In this document: piece after piece, positions 1 to 6,150 of the stretch
How positions within the stretch are numbered: position 1 is the first letter of the stretch
How the letters are laid out: each line of letters opens with the position of its first letter
Source: CAZYWA01 sp964650975 [NCBI: uncultured bacterium]
GTDB taxonomy: Bacteria; JADJOY01
Assembly (NCBI GenBank): GCA_964650975.1
Contig: CAZYWA010000202.1
Span: 1 to 12,709, forward strand
Length of the DNA: 12,709 nt
Reading direction: 5' to 3'
Notes under the pieces: model-generated
What the model was told of the DNA's origin: nothing
Seen by the model: the letters and a program-made list of their open reading frames with translations, nothing else
The model's database searches: none
Position numbers and translations under genes: made by a program

Positions 1-41
1 CCGGATGCTACCAACTACGAAATCCCCGCAGGAAACCCGGG

Positions 42-476
42 GTGCTCGGAGGGACGCGGTCCCTCGCGTCCGCGGCTGCGGCGCCGGTGGCGAGCGGGCC
101 GGTCGCGAGCCTGGTGTTCTTGGGGATGCCGAGCGGCGACGGGACTGCGGTCAGCGAGCAGGACTGGAAGGGGTTCATCGAGGACACCGTCTTGCCGCGT
201 TTTCCGCAGGGGCTCACGGTTCTCGAGGGCAGCGGATTCTCTCGCGGGCTCGACGGGGTGCTGGTGAACGAGCCGTCGAAGGTGATGATGGTGGTGCACC
301 CGCCGGCGGGCGACGCGAACCGATTGCTCGACGAGATCGCGACGGCCTACCGCAAGCGGTTTCACCAGGAAGCGGTGCTGCGTCTCGACCTGCCGACCTC
401 GGTCCCGCCGATCACGTCCGCCGCGAATGCGCCGCGCGCGCGACTCGGGCCCACCTACATTCCCGTTGGTCCTTGA
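42..476 (+). CDS. DUF3574 domain protein (possibly 5'-truncated by the window edge)
   Basis: The 144-residue product matches the DUF3574 pattern as I remember it: a strand ending in FLGM (about residue 24-29), VSEQDWKGF, the hallmark VLPRFPQGLTVLEGSG (about 50-65), EPSKVMMVVHP, and a C-terminal FHQEAVLRLD. The family is of unknown function and its members are usually small and often exported. I chose the GTG at 42 because AGGAA lies 7 bases upstream (30-34). However, the frame has no stop back to base 3, and its first visible codons read Gly-Cys-Tyr-Gln. The true start, perhaps with a lipobox, could therefore lie left of the window. Most of the residues before the domain are Ala/Val/Ser-rich. 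The next gene starts 89 bases downstream on the same strand. The family call is good; the N-terminus is uncertain. Confidence 0.83.
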   Translation: MLGGTRSLASAAAAPVASGPVASLVFLGMPSGDGTAVSEQDWKGFIEDTVLPRFPQGLTVLEGSGFSRGLDGVLVNEPSKVMMVVHPPAGDANRLLDEIATAYRKRFHQEAVLRLDLPTSVPPITSAANAPRARLGPTYIPVGP

Positions 477-565
477 CTGGAGACCCGCTGCAGCTCGCTC
501 GCGGCGGCCACATCGTTCCGCGCCACGAAAGTCGGTGCGACGGCTGCGCGACACCATCGAACGAC

Positions 566-946
566 ATGACCGAGTCGACGGATCCCGCCGAGCCGGTTCG
601 GCTCGACAAGTGGTTGTGGGCGGCGCGGATCTTCAAGAGCCGCTCGCTGGCGCAACAGGCGTGCCGCGGCGGACACGTCACGGTGAACGGCCTCGGTGTC
701 ACGCCTGCGCGAGCGGTGCGCATCGGCGATCGGGTCGCGGTCCTGAAGGACGAGCGCAGGCTGGTGCTCGAGGTCGCGGCGCTCGGCACGAAACGCGGGC
801 CCGCGCCCGCGGCGCGTCAGCTCTACGTCGACCACTCGCCGCCGCCACCGCCCCGCGACCCCGACCCGTTCGTGATCCGCGAGCGCGGCGCCGGCCGACC
901 CACCAAACGCGACCGCCGCGCCCTCCGCCGCGTGCGCGGTCGCTGA
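566..946 (+). CDS. hslR: S4-domain RNA-binding protein, Hsp15/HslR family
   Basis: The 126-residue protein opens with a classic S4 domain: VRLDKWLWAARIFKSRSLAQ (about residues 9-28), then the glycine-rich turn RGGHVTVNG and a VRIGDRVAV strand. The basic, proline-rich C-terminus (GRPTKRDRRALRRVRGR) is typical of Hsp15. In E. coli Hsp15 binds free 50S subunits carrying nascent peptidyl-tRNA and helps recycle stalled ribosomes; the same role is inferred here. The ATG at 566 is the only sensible start in frame, as upstream codons do not look like protein. No clear Shine-Dalgarno sequence is visible. Length is close to the family norm of about 130. The gene ends 22 bases before the convergent yjdF-like gene. 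Other small S4 proteins are possible, but the LDKWLW opening favours HslR. Confidence 0.92.
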   Translation: MTESTDPAEPVRLDKWLWAARIFKSRSLAQQACRGGHVTVNGLGVTPARAVRIGDRVAVLKDERRLVLEVAALGTKRGPAPAARQLYVDHSPPPPPRDPDPFVIRERGAGRPTKRDRRALRRVRGR

Positions 947-968
947 CGACGCGACGCCCTCCGACGAC

Positions 969-1595
969 TCACACGCCGAGACGCGCGAGCGCCCGGTCGT
1001 GGACGCGCGTCATCGTGAGCAGCGCCGTGGTGGCGCCGATCGCGCACATGAACATGTCTTCCTGGGTGTCCCAGGGGTCGCCCTGGGTGCCGAGGAACGC
1101 GTCCGACGCGGCGCCGCTCGCGAGCGCCGTCCACCACTCGACGAACTCGTAGGTGACACTGATCGTCATGCACGCGGTGAACACCAGGAACGGCAACCAG
1201 CGGCTGCCCTTGAGCGGCGAGGTGCGCAGCAACAGCTCGCGCCCGATCAGCGCCGGCACGAACCCCTGCGCGAAGTGCCCGATGCGGTCGTAGTGGTTGC
1301 GGGTGAAGCCGAACGCGCGCTCCATCCAGAAACCGAGCGGCACCTCGGCGTAGGTCCAGTGCCCGCCGATCATCAGGATCCAGGCGTGGACCGCCAGCAG
1401 CACGTACACCAGCGTGGTGAACCGGAAGCGCGCGTAGGTCGCGATCAGCACCGGAAAGCCGATCCCGATCGGCGCCACCTCCATCACCCACGTGAAGCGG
1501 TCCTTCGGCGACCATCCGGTCACCACCAAGCCGAGCACGACGACCCCGAGCATCGCCGCCGGAACCGCGTTCGAGTGCCGCTCCCGTTCCGCCAT
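969..1595 (-). CDS. yjdF: YjdF-family (DUF2238) integral membrane protein
   Basis: The product is 208 residues, almost exactly the length of E. coli YjdF as I recall it. It is rich in hydrophobic spans, about six: near residues 10-28, 35-58, 62-83, 107-125, 133-155 and 170-190. The DUF2238 signature HYDRIGHFAQGF sits at residues 101-112, followed by P-A-L-I-G-R-E-L-L-L-R. Later motifs are VTYEFVEWW and GDPWDTQEDMF, also typical of the family. The family has no established biochemical role that I can state. I chose the ATG at 1595 because GGAGG lies 7 bases upstream. A second in-frame ATG at 1622 overlaps the upstream stop (ATGA) and would add nine residues. The gene follows the 287-residue membrane protein gene on the same strand with little or no gap, so co-transcription is likely. 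Confidence 0.9.
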   Translation of the reverse strand: MAERERHSNAVPAAMLGVVVLGLVVTGWSPKDRFTWVMEVAPIGIGFPVLIATYARFRFTTLVYVLLAVHAWILMIGGHWTYAEVPLGFWMERAFGFTRNHYDRIGHFAQGFVPALIGRELLLRTSPLKGSRWLPFLVFTACMTISVTYEFVEWWTALASGAASDAFLGTQGDPWDTQEDMFMCAIGATTALLTMTRVHDRALARLGV

Positions 1596-1602
1596 CGAGA
1601 TC

Positions 1603-1607
1603 CCTCC
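1603..1607 (-). promoter_or_regulatory. Ribosome binding site deciding the yjdF start
   Basis: The minus strand reads GGAGG here, 7 bases from the ATG at 1595. It supports that ATG over the in-frame ATG at 1622, which instead overlaps the stop of the preceding gene by four bases. Confidence 0.7.
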
Positions 1608-1618
1608 GGCCGGCGAGC

Positions 1619-2482
1619 TCATCCGCGCCAGGCGTCGAGCGTGCGCAGGATCCAGACGTTCGCGGCGAGCGCCGCGAGTGCTTCGGGAAGGCCGTACGAT
1701 CCGCGATACCGGATGCCGATCGCGACGCAGGTGAGCGCCGCGGTGACCGCTCCGAACGCACCACTCACCGCCGCGAACGCCACGCATGCCGGCGAGCCGA
1801 TGCGCGCGGCCGTGGCGGCCAGGATCAGCGCCAGCATCGCGAAGTGGACCCCGATGCTCAGCGCGGCGCCTGGATGACGGACACGCAACCGCGGTTGGCT
1901 TTGCCCGGAGAGGTAGGTCGCGAGCTGTTGCAGGTAATCGCCCTCGCCGGTGTCGCGAACGATGAACGTGTCGACCGACACGCGGGCCTGCACCCGGCAC
2001 GCGCCGACGACGTCTTCCACGGAGATCGACCCGCGAAGCGGCAGCCCCTCGAACTCACCGAACGCGTGGGAGCTGGCGCGCCGCACGCGGATCTCCGTGG
2101 TCCCAGCGCCGCGCTCCACGGAGCCGTCGAGCCCCACCTCGGTGATTCGCGCCAGCAGCTGCGGGACCACCTCGCTGGAAGGCTGGGAAGCCAGGTGCTC
2201 GGCATGGCGCTCGATCGGCTTCCACGGCGAAAGGGCGCGCCCCGAGGCGATCGCCACGAGAAGGCCGAGCGCCAGCTCGAACGCCACGACCAGCGCCACT
2301 GGAGCGAGGAAGAGCGCCGGCAGGCTGGGCGGCGCCGCGGTCACGTCGAAGTCGGGCTTCACTCCGGACACGGGGCCCCAGATGTGCCCCAGCACCAGAG
2401 CGCCGCCCAGCACCAGGATCGCGATGACCGAGCTGGGCCAGCGCACCAGGCGCTCGTTTCGGCGTAGCTCTTGCTCGGTCAC
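1619..2482 (-). CDS. Unrecognised multi-span membrane protein
   Basis: I do not recognise this 287-residue protein. It has a charged N-terminus (TEQELRRNERLVRW), then a hydrophobic span at about 17-37, a second at about 55-80 (LFLAPVALVVAFELALGLLV), a soluble middle region of about 120 residues, and two to three spans near the C-terminus (about 205-258), ending in ILRTLDAWRG. The middle region contains an apparent mixed alpha/beta segment with GSISVEDVVGACRVQARVSV; no catalytic motif stands out. The start is a GTG at 2482 with no strong Shine-Dalgarno sequence. Its stop TGA overlaps the alternative yjdF ATG by four bases, so the two genes probably form one transcription unit. It is divergent from the lipoprotein gene at 2628, with a shared 145-base upstream region. 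Codon bias supports a real gene. Confidence 0.8.
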   Translation of the reverse strand: MTEQELRRNERLVRWPSSVIAILVLGGALVLGHIWGPVSGVKPDFDVTAAPPSLPALFLAPVALVVAFELALGLLVAIASGRALSPWKPIERHAEHLASQPSSEVVPQLLARITEVGLDGSVERGAGTTEIRVRRASSHAFGEFEGLPLRGSISVEDVVGACRVQARVSVDTFIVRDTGEGDYLQQLATYLSGQSQPRLRVRHPGAALSIGVHFAMLALILAATAARIGSPACVAFAAVSGAFGAVTAALTCVAIGIRYRGSYGLPEALAALAANVWILRTLDAWRG

Positions 2483-2627
2483 GTGCGAGGATCTCTGGAG
2501 TCGATGGTGCGCGCGTCGCGTTGCGGAGCGGCAAGCGTAGCAGGCCGTCGATCGTGCCGATCGTGCCCTTTCTCCCCTCCCGCGGAGCGTGCCACGCTCG
2601 CGGCAGGACGGGCACGGAGGAAATCAC
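2483..2627. promoter_or_regulatory. Divergent intergenic region
   Basis: These 145 bases separate two divergent genes and must carry the signals for both. The only clear element is the GGAGG at 2616-2620, the ribosome binding site for the lipoprotein gene. I could not pick convincing -35/-10 boxes. Confidence 0.4.
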
Positions 2628-3203
2628 ATGACGAAGCGACGATCGCGCGCACCGGTGCTGCTGCTCTCGCTGCTGGCGGTGCTCGGGTGCTCGAAGGGGA
2701 AGGGCGGAGAGACCGCCGCGCCGCACCGCAACTGGACCCAGTTCGCGGCGGAAGGGCGAACGTTCGTGGCCCCGGCGGGCTGGACGGTGACCGATCCCGT
2801 TGCCGGAAAGCGGCCGGAGGGCGCAATCGGATTTTGCTCCGCCGATCCGCCCGCCGGCGTGGCGCTGGCGCGCCTGGGCGGCCCGGGCGGTGGCACCAGC
2901 GCGGTCCTCGTGTACGGCGCTGCCGCGGACCTCACCAAGTTCCTCGACGACTGCATGGCCGCCCGCAAGAACGACGCGCTGGTCAAGTTCGACGACGAGT
3001 TCCGCACCACGACCTCGGCCGGGACCACCGTGAACGTGCAGCTCGCGCACGTCGATCCCGCCACTCCCGGCGGCGCCACGACGTCGCTCTTGCTGGGACG
3101 CGCCCTCGCGGGCGACCACGTGTTCGCGATCGACGCCGGGGCGCCCACGGCCACGTTCGATCGTCCGTCGGTGATGAGCTTGATCGGCAGCGTGGCCTTC
3201 TGA
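2628..3203 (+). CDS. Putative lipoprotein of unknown function
   Basis: The 191-residue product begins MTKRRSR, then a hydrophobic core and a lipobox-like V-L-G-C ending at Cys21, followed by Ser-Lys and a charged linker. This is a typical lipoprotein signal, although Leu at position -2 is not ideal. The mature part has the phrase FVAPAGWTV (about 44-52), common in exported domains with an N-terminal beta strand, and two further cysteines (FCSADPP and DDCMAARK) that could form a disulphide. I cannot assign a family. The ATG at 2628 is supported by GGAGG 7 bases upstream; an in-frame GTG at 2589 would put 13 unlikely residues before the signal. Two hairpins follow the stop directly. It is probably monocistronic. 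Confidence 0.85.
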   Translation: MTKRRSRAPVLLLSLLAVLGCSKGKGGETAAPHRNWTQFAAEGRTFVAPAGWTVTDPVAGKRPEGAIGFCSADPPAGVALARLGGPGGGTSAVLVYGAAADLTKFLDDCMAARKNDALVKFDDEFRTTTSAGTTVNVQLAHVDPATPGGATTSLLLGRALAGDHVFAIDAGAPTATFDRPSVMSLIGSVAF

Positions 3204-3213
3204 GTTGTCCGGG

Positions 3214-3227
3214 GGGCTTCCAAGCCC
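3214..3227. repeat. Short inverted repeat after the lipoprotein gene
   Basis: GGGCTT and AAGCCC face each other with only two bases between them, so a real hairpin would use five pairs and a four-base loop. It starts 11 bases after the lipoprotein stop and is followed at once by the larger inverted repeat. It may be the first half of a compound terminator. Confidence 0.45.
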
Positions 3228-3229
3228 GC

Positions 3230-3259
3230 GCCCCGAAAAAAGTGCGATTTTTTCGGGGC
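3230..3259. terminator. 12-bp A6/T6 inverted repeat, terminator-like
   Basis: GCCCCGAAAAAA at 3230-3241 is the perfect reverse complement of TTTTTTCGGGGC at 3248-3259, with a six-base loop GTGCGA. Both strands therefore show a GC-rich base, an A6/T6 upper stem and a small loop. It is not a canonical rho-independent terminator because the T run lies inside the stem, and no T run follows the right arm. It stands 27 bases after the lipoprotein stop. It could be an end-of-transcript structure, a protein-binding palindrome, or a copy of a dispersed repeat. Confidence 0.5.
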
Positions 3260-3410
3260 CCCACCCCCAAATCCGACGCGACAACGCGCCGCCCGGAATC
3301 ACGGGTCGACAGCGCCTGCCTAACGATTGCCTCACACACTCTGGCAGCGTGGCTCGCGATACCCGGGACGAGCCCCCTGCTACACTGCCGCGCGAACCGT
3401 GGAGGCGAGG

Positions 3411-4007
3411 ATGCGCGCATCGATCAAGTGGCCGGCGATCCACGCCGCGGTGCTGGTGGGGACGCTGGCGTTGGCGCCGGGGTTGGTGCACGCGCAGGGT
3501 GGTCCTGGCGGTCCGGGCGGTCCTCCGGGTCAGGACGGTGGTCCGGGTCAAGGCGGTGGCCAGCAGGGTCATGGTCACCGCAGTGGACCCGAGTCGCCGG
3601 CCGACAAGGCCGCGCGCGAGAAAGTCTGCTCGCTGCTCTCGCCCTCCGATCTCACGAGCGTCTTCAAGACCGACATCGGTCAAGGGCAGGGCGGAGGGGG
3701 TGGCGGCCGCGGAAAGTCGACCTGCGACTTCGTCTTCAGCGACGGCTCGAGCCGCTCCGTCAAGATCAACCTCTACACCGGCGACGGCGCGCGCGCCTTG
3801 TACCTGCAGCGCAAGAGCTCGGGCGAGCACGTGTTCGGTCTCGGTGAGGACTCGTTCTGGGTGACGAGCTTCTCGACCCTGTGGGTGCTCACGCGCGACG
3901 GCTCGGTGGTGGAGCTCGACCTGACCACGGCCTCCTCCGCGATTCGCCACGGTGACGCGAAATCGACCGCGACCGAGCTCGGCCGGAAGGCGATCTCGCA
4001 CCTGTGA
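3411..4007 (+). CDS. Secreted protein with collagen-like Gly/Pro/Gln tract
   Basis: The 198-residue product has a signal peptide, MRASIKW then a hydrophobic core, with likely cleavage after VHA at residue 28. A low-complexity tract follows (29-57), built of GGP, PGQ, GGG and QQG triplets reminiscent of collagen-like repeats, ending HGHR. The folded part starts near 60 with Cys73 (VCSLLSPSDL) and Cys105 (STCDFVFSDG), separated by another Gly run. This Cys-LL-x-DL...Cys-x-F layout recalls small exported domains such as DUF3558, but I see pattern similarity only. GGAGG at 3401-3405 supports the ATG. A 207-base gap separates it from the preceding gene. The next gene (SDR) begins 17 bases after the stop, or overlaps it by four bases if its GTG is used. 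Confidence 0.84.
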   Translation: MRASIKWPAIHAAVLVGTLALAPGLVHAQGGPGGPGGPPGQDGGPGQGGGQQGHGHRSGPESPADKAAREKVCSLLSPSDLTSVFKTDIGQGQGGGGGGRGKSTCDFVFSDGSSRSVKINLYTGDGARALYLQRKSSGEHVFGLGEDSFWVTSFSTLWVLTRDGSVVELDLTTASSAIRHGDAKSTATELGRKAISHL

Positions 4008-4024
4008 CGGTCGGCGAGCGGACC

Positions 4025-4936
4025 ATGCTGGAAGGCAGGGCCGGCATCGTCACCGGTGCCGGGCGTGGAATCGGGCGCGAGATCGCGCGGATGATGGCGC
4101 GCGAAGGCGCCGCGCTGGTGGTGAACGACGTGGGTGCCGCGGCCGACGGCGCCGCCACGGCGGAGCGGCCGGCCGACGAGGTCGTCGCGGAGATCGCGAA
4201 GGCCGGAGGCCAGGCCGTCGCCAACTTCGATTCGGTGTCGAGCTGGGACGGTGCCTTCGCGATGGTGGCCCAGGCGGTCGACCGCTTCGGGCGGCTCGAC
4301 TTCGTGGTCAACAACGCCGGCATCCTGCGCGACGTGATCTTCCACAAGATGACCGAGTCCGACTGGGACTCGGTCATCGCGGTGCATCTCAAGGGCACGT
4401 TCAACGTGTCGCGCGCCGCGGCGGAGCGGTTTCGCGCGCAAGGCGGCGGCTCGATCGTGAACTTCACGTCCACGTCGGGCTTGATCGGGAACTACGGCCA
4501 GTCGAACTACGCGGCGGCCAAGCTCGGCATCGTGGGGCTCACGCGCTCGATCGCGCTCGACATGGCGCGCTTCAAGGTGCGCTGCAACGCGGTGGCGCCG
4601 TTCGCGTGGACGCGCCTCACGGCCACGATCCCCGAGGGCCGCACCGACGCCGAGAAGCGCCGCGTCGAGAACCTGAAGAAGATGAAGCCCGAGCAGATCG
4701 CGCCGCTCGTGACGTTCCTGGCGTCGGACGCGGCGGAAGACGTGAACGGACAGATCTTCGCGGTGCGCGGCGGCGAAATCGTGCTGTTCTCGGTGCCGCG
4801 CCCGATCCGCGCCGTCCACAAAGAGGGCGGCTGGACTCCGCAGAACGTCGCGGAAGTCGTGCCGGCCGCGTTCAAGTCGAGCTTCGTGCCCAATCAGGTT
4901 TCCGCGGACGTCTTTCCGTACGAACCGTTGTTTTGA
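4025..4936 (+). CDS. SDR-family oxidoreductase, HSD17B4-like ((3R)-hydroxyacyl-CoA dehydrogenase type)
   Basis: This is a classical short-chain dehydrogenase of 303 residues. The Rossmann motif TGAGRGIG is at 10-17, Asp35 follows the second strand (VVNDVG), NNAG is at 96-99, and the catalytic residues are Ser149 and Tyr162-x-x-x-Lys166 (YAAAK). The motifs NNAGILRD, IAVHLKGTF and GNYGQSNYAAAK match the subgroup that includes the dehydrogenase domain of peroxisomal multifunctional enzyme type 2 (HSD17B4); His121 replaces the usual Asn there, as in that enzyme. Likely substrates are 3-hydroxyacyl-CoAs or steroid-like alcohols with NAD(P); the exact one is inference. No hydratase (MaoC) or SCP2 domain is fused. 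The C-terminal ~90 residues are an extension usual in this subgroup. I prefer ATG 4025 on N-terminal length; GTG 4004 would overlap the upstream stop by four bases. Confidence 0.94.
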   Translation: MLEGRAGIVTGAGRGIGREIARMMAREGAALVVNDVGAAADGAATAERPADEVVAEIAKAGGQAVANFDSVSSWDGAFAMVAQAVDRFGRLDFVVNNAGILRDVIFHKMTESDWDSVIAVHLKGTFNVSRAAAERFRAQGGGSIVNFTSTSGLIGNYGQSNYAAAKLGIVGLTRSIALDMARFKVRCNAVAPFAWTRLTATIPEGRTDAEKRRVENLKKMKPEQIAPLVTFLASDAAEDVNGQIFAVRGGEIVLFSVPRPIRAVHKEGGWTPQNVAEVVPAAFKSSFVPNQVSADVFPYEPLF

Positions 4937-4985
4937 GCTTCGTCCGGCCGCTCGCGCGCTCAGCGCCCGGCGTCGCCCTCCCCAT

Positions 4986-5001
4986 TGGCGTGCTTACGCC
5001 A
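4986..5001. repeat. Small hairpin upstream of the cytochrome gene
   Basis: TGGCGT and ACGCCA form a perfect six-base stem with a GCTT loop, 50 bases after the SDR stop. There is no T run, so terminator function is weak. The rest of the 151-base gap before the cytochrome gene shows only its ribosome binding site. Confidence 0.3.
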
Positions 5002-5087
5002 TGGCGCGCGCTCTGGCTGATCGCGGAACATCAAAGGTCACCTTCCGAGGGCACCTCGGAACCACCTCAAACACGGAGGAAGCTCAC

Positions 5088-5783
5088 ATGCGGAGTCATC
5101 GGAGCACCGCGTTCACGACGCGCAAGCTGGGGATCGCCACCGCGCTCGGCATCGCGGTCGGCTGGTTCGCGGCGATGAGCTGCGGCTCGTCGAACAACAA
5201 CGGCGGCGGAACACCGCGTGGGTTGCCGGACGGTCAGGCGACCCAGGATCAAGTCGAGCGCGGACGTTACCTGGTCATCGCTGGCGGTTGCAGCGACTGC
5301 CACAGCCACGGCAAGGACGATCCGAGCGATCCGATGTGGCTCGCCGGCTTCGTCGACGGCACGCCGGGGCAGCCGTTCGCGATCGGCCCGTTCAAGACAT
5401 ACCCCGCGAATCTGACGCCCGACGCGAGCACCGGAATTGGCGGCTTCACCGATCGACAGATCTTCAACGCGCTGCGCTTCGGCCTCACCCCCGACACGGC
5501 GCCCGACGCCGAGATCACCTCCACGACGCCCGGCCAGGGCAACTTCCCGGCGAATCCGCACTACCTGGCTCCGCCCATGCCTTGGCCCGCGATCCGTCAC
5601 CTGAACGACGACGATCTGTGGTCGATCGTTTCGTACCTGAAGCACGGCATCAAAGCGGTCAACAATGCCGTGCCTGAGAGCGACTCCCCGCCCGACTTCT
5701 GGGCCAGCTCGTACACCGCCGACGCCGTCGGCCCCGCCGACATCCCGACCTATCCGGCCGGCAGCGAGCAGTTCACGCCCTGA
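5088..5783 (+). CDS. Lipoprotein c-type cytochrome, mono-haem
   Basis: The 231-residue product has an export signal: basic start, then a hydrophobic stretch ending A-A-M-S-Cys32, a lipobox-like site followed by Gly-Ser-Ser and an Asn/Gly linker. The single haem site CSDCH is at residues 68-72 after RGRYLVIAGG, a typical cytochrome c helix 1. The distal ligand is probably Met164 in LAPPMPW, followed by the C-terminal helix DDDLWSIVSYLKHG. This layout resembles class I cytochromes that serve periplasmic dehydrogenases. It would sit on the periplasmic face of a membrane and carry electrons; the partner is not visible, as no dehydrogenase or oxidase gene adjoins it. GGAGGA at 5075-5080, 7 bases upstream, fixes the ATG. 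An earlier GTG or ATG near 5000 would add residues with no signal character. Confidence 0.93.
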   Translation: MRSHRSTAFTTRKLGIATALGIAVGWFAAMSCGSSNNNGGGTPRGLPDGQATQDQVERGRYLVIAGGCSDCHSHGKDDPSDPMWLAGFVDGTPGQPFAIGPFKTYPANLTPDASTGIGGFTDRQIFNALRFGLTPDTAPDAEITSTTPGQGNFPANPHYLAPPMPWPAIRHLNDDDLWSIVSYLKHGIKAVNNAVPESDSPPDFWASSYTADAVGPADIPTYPAGSEQFTP

Positions 5784-5946
5784 CCCGAGCGGGATCCCGC
5801 GCCGTACCTCCAGGCCGCAGCGCCGGGCGGGGGGTACGGCGCACGCGAAGGCGTGCGGTCACGCGCTCTCCGCGCGAATACTCGGGCACGACATCGCAAC
5901 TGGCGTCGAAGCTCAGCATCCAGTCGATCCCGCCTCCCTTCATCAT
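5773..5946 (-). pseudogene. Possible small gene or gene remnant, 57 codons
   Basis: On the minus strand a frame is open from 6051 to a TGA at 5775-5773. From about 6005 to 5860 its codons have G or C at most third positions, and the translation looks like normal protein rather than the Arg/Pro-rich shadow text of other frames: MMKGGGIDWMLSFDASCDVV from the ATG at 5946, preceded in frame by REALAAHPALSARATSRVA without a start codon other than a GTG at 5952. No Shine-Dalgarno sequence is visible. It overlaps the end of the cytochrome gene tail-to-tail by 11 bases. It may be the C-terminal remnant of a decayed gene, a short unannotated gene, or chance in GC-rich DNA. I recognise no family. Confidence 0.3.
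5799..5842. repeat. 13-bp inverted repeat after the cytochrome gene, possible terminator hairpin
   Basis: GCGCCGTACC at 5799-5808 is the perfect reverse complement of GGTACGGCGC at 5833-5842. The stem extends by a G-U wobble and two G-C pairs inward, leaving an 18-base GC-rich loop. It begins 15 bases after the cytochrome stop codon. No T run follows, so it would be a stabilising or pausing hairpin rather than a standard intrinsic terminator. Confidence 0.5.
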
Positions 5947-6119
5947 CGCCACGCGCGACGTGGCGCGCGCCGAGAGCGCGGGATGCGCCGCCAGCGCCTC
6001 GCGTGCTGGTCGACATCCCTCGCGCGACCGGGACCACCTCGTCCACGACTGTCACAGGAGCGGCATGGCGGATGCATCGCGCAGCCGATCGGGGATCGAC
6101 CCTGCCACTGAATGGGGAT

Positions 6120-6129
6120 TTCACGTGAA
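6120..6129. promoter_or_regulatory. Palindrome TTCACGTGAA, candidate operator
   Basis: A perfect ten-base palindrome lies 21 bases upstream of the ATG of the ankyrin gene. Its position fits a regulator binding site or the transcript leader. A palindrome of this length can also arise by chance in a window this size. Confidence 0.25.
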
Positions 6130-6150
6130 CCATCGGGCGGCAGCCGAACG

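Larger units (their letters stand above)
5784..6150. other. Gene-poor stretch of 367 bases
   Basis: I see no convincing plus-strand gene here. It holds a 13-bp inverted repeat just after the cytochrome stop (5799-5842), a minus-strand open frame with good codon bias that may be a gene remnant (5773-6051), and a 10-base palindrome (6120-6129) before the ankyrin gene. It must also contain the promoter for the 6151-9538 cluster, but I could not assign -35/-10 boxes. Confidence 0.5.

Noticed and set aside
5-565. Upstream extension of the hslR frame to base 5
   Set aside because: The residues before the ATG at 566 are Arg/Gly-rich shadow of the DUF3574 gene and would precede a complete S4 protein.
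3381-3386. TACACT as a -10 box for the secreted Gly/Pro protein gene
   Set aside because: No matching -35 box lies at the right distance, so it was not listed as a promoter.
2055-4001. 648-codon minus-strand open frame
   Set aside because: Its translation is Arg/His/Gly-rich without domain motifs and lies antisense to three better-supported plus-strand genes and over the 3' side of a minus-strand gene; it is a by-product of high G+C.
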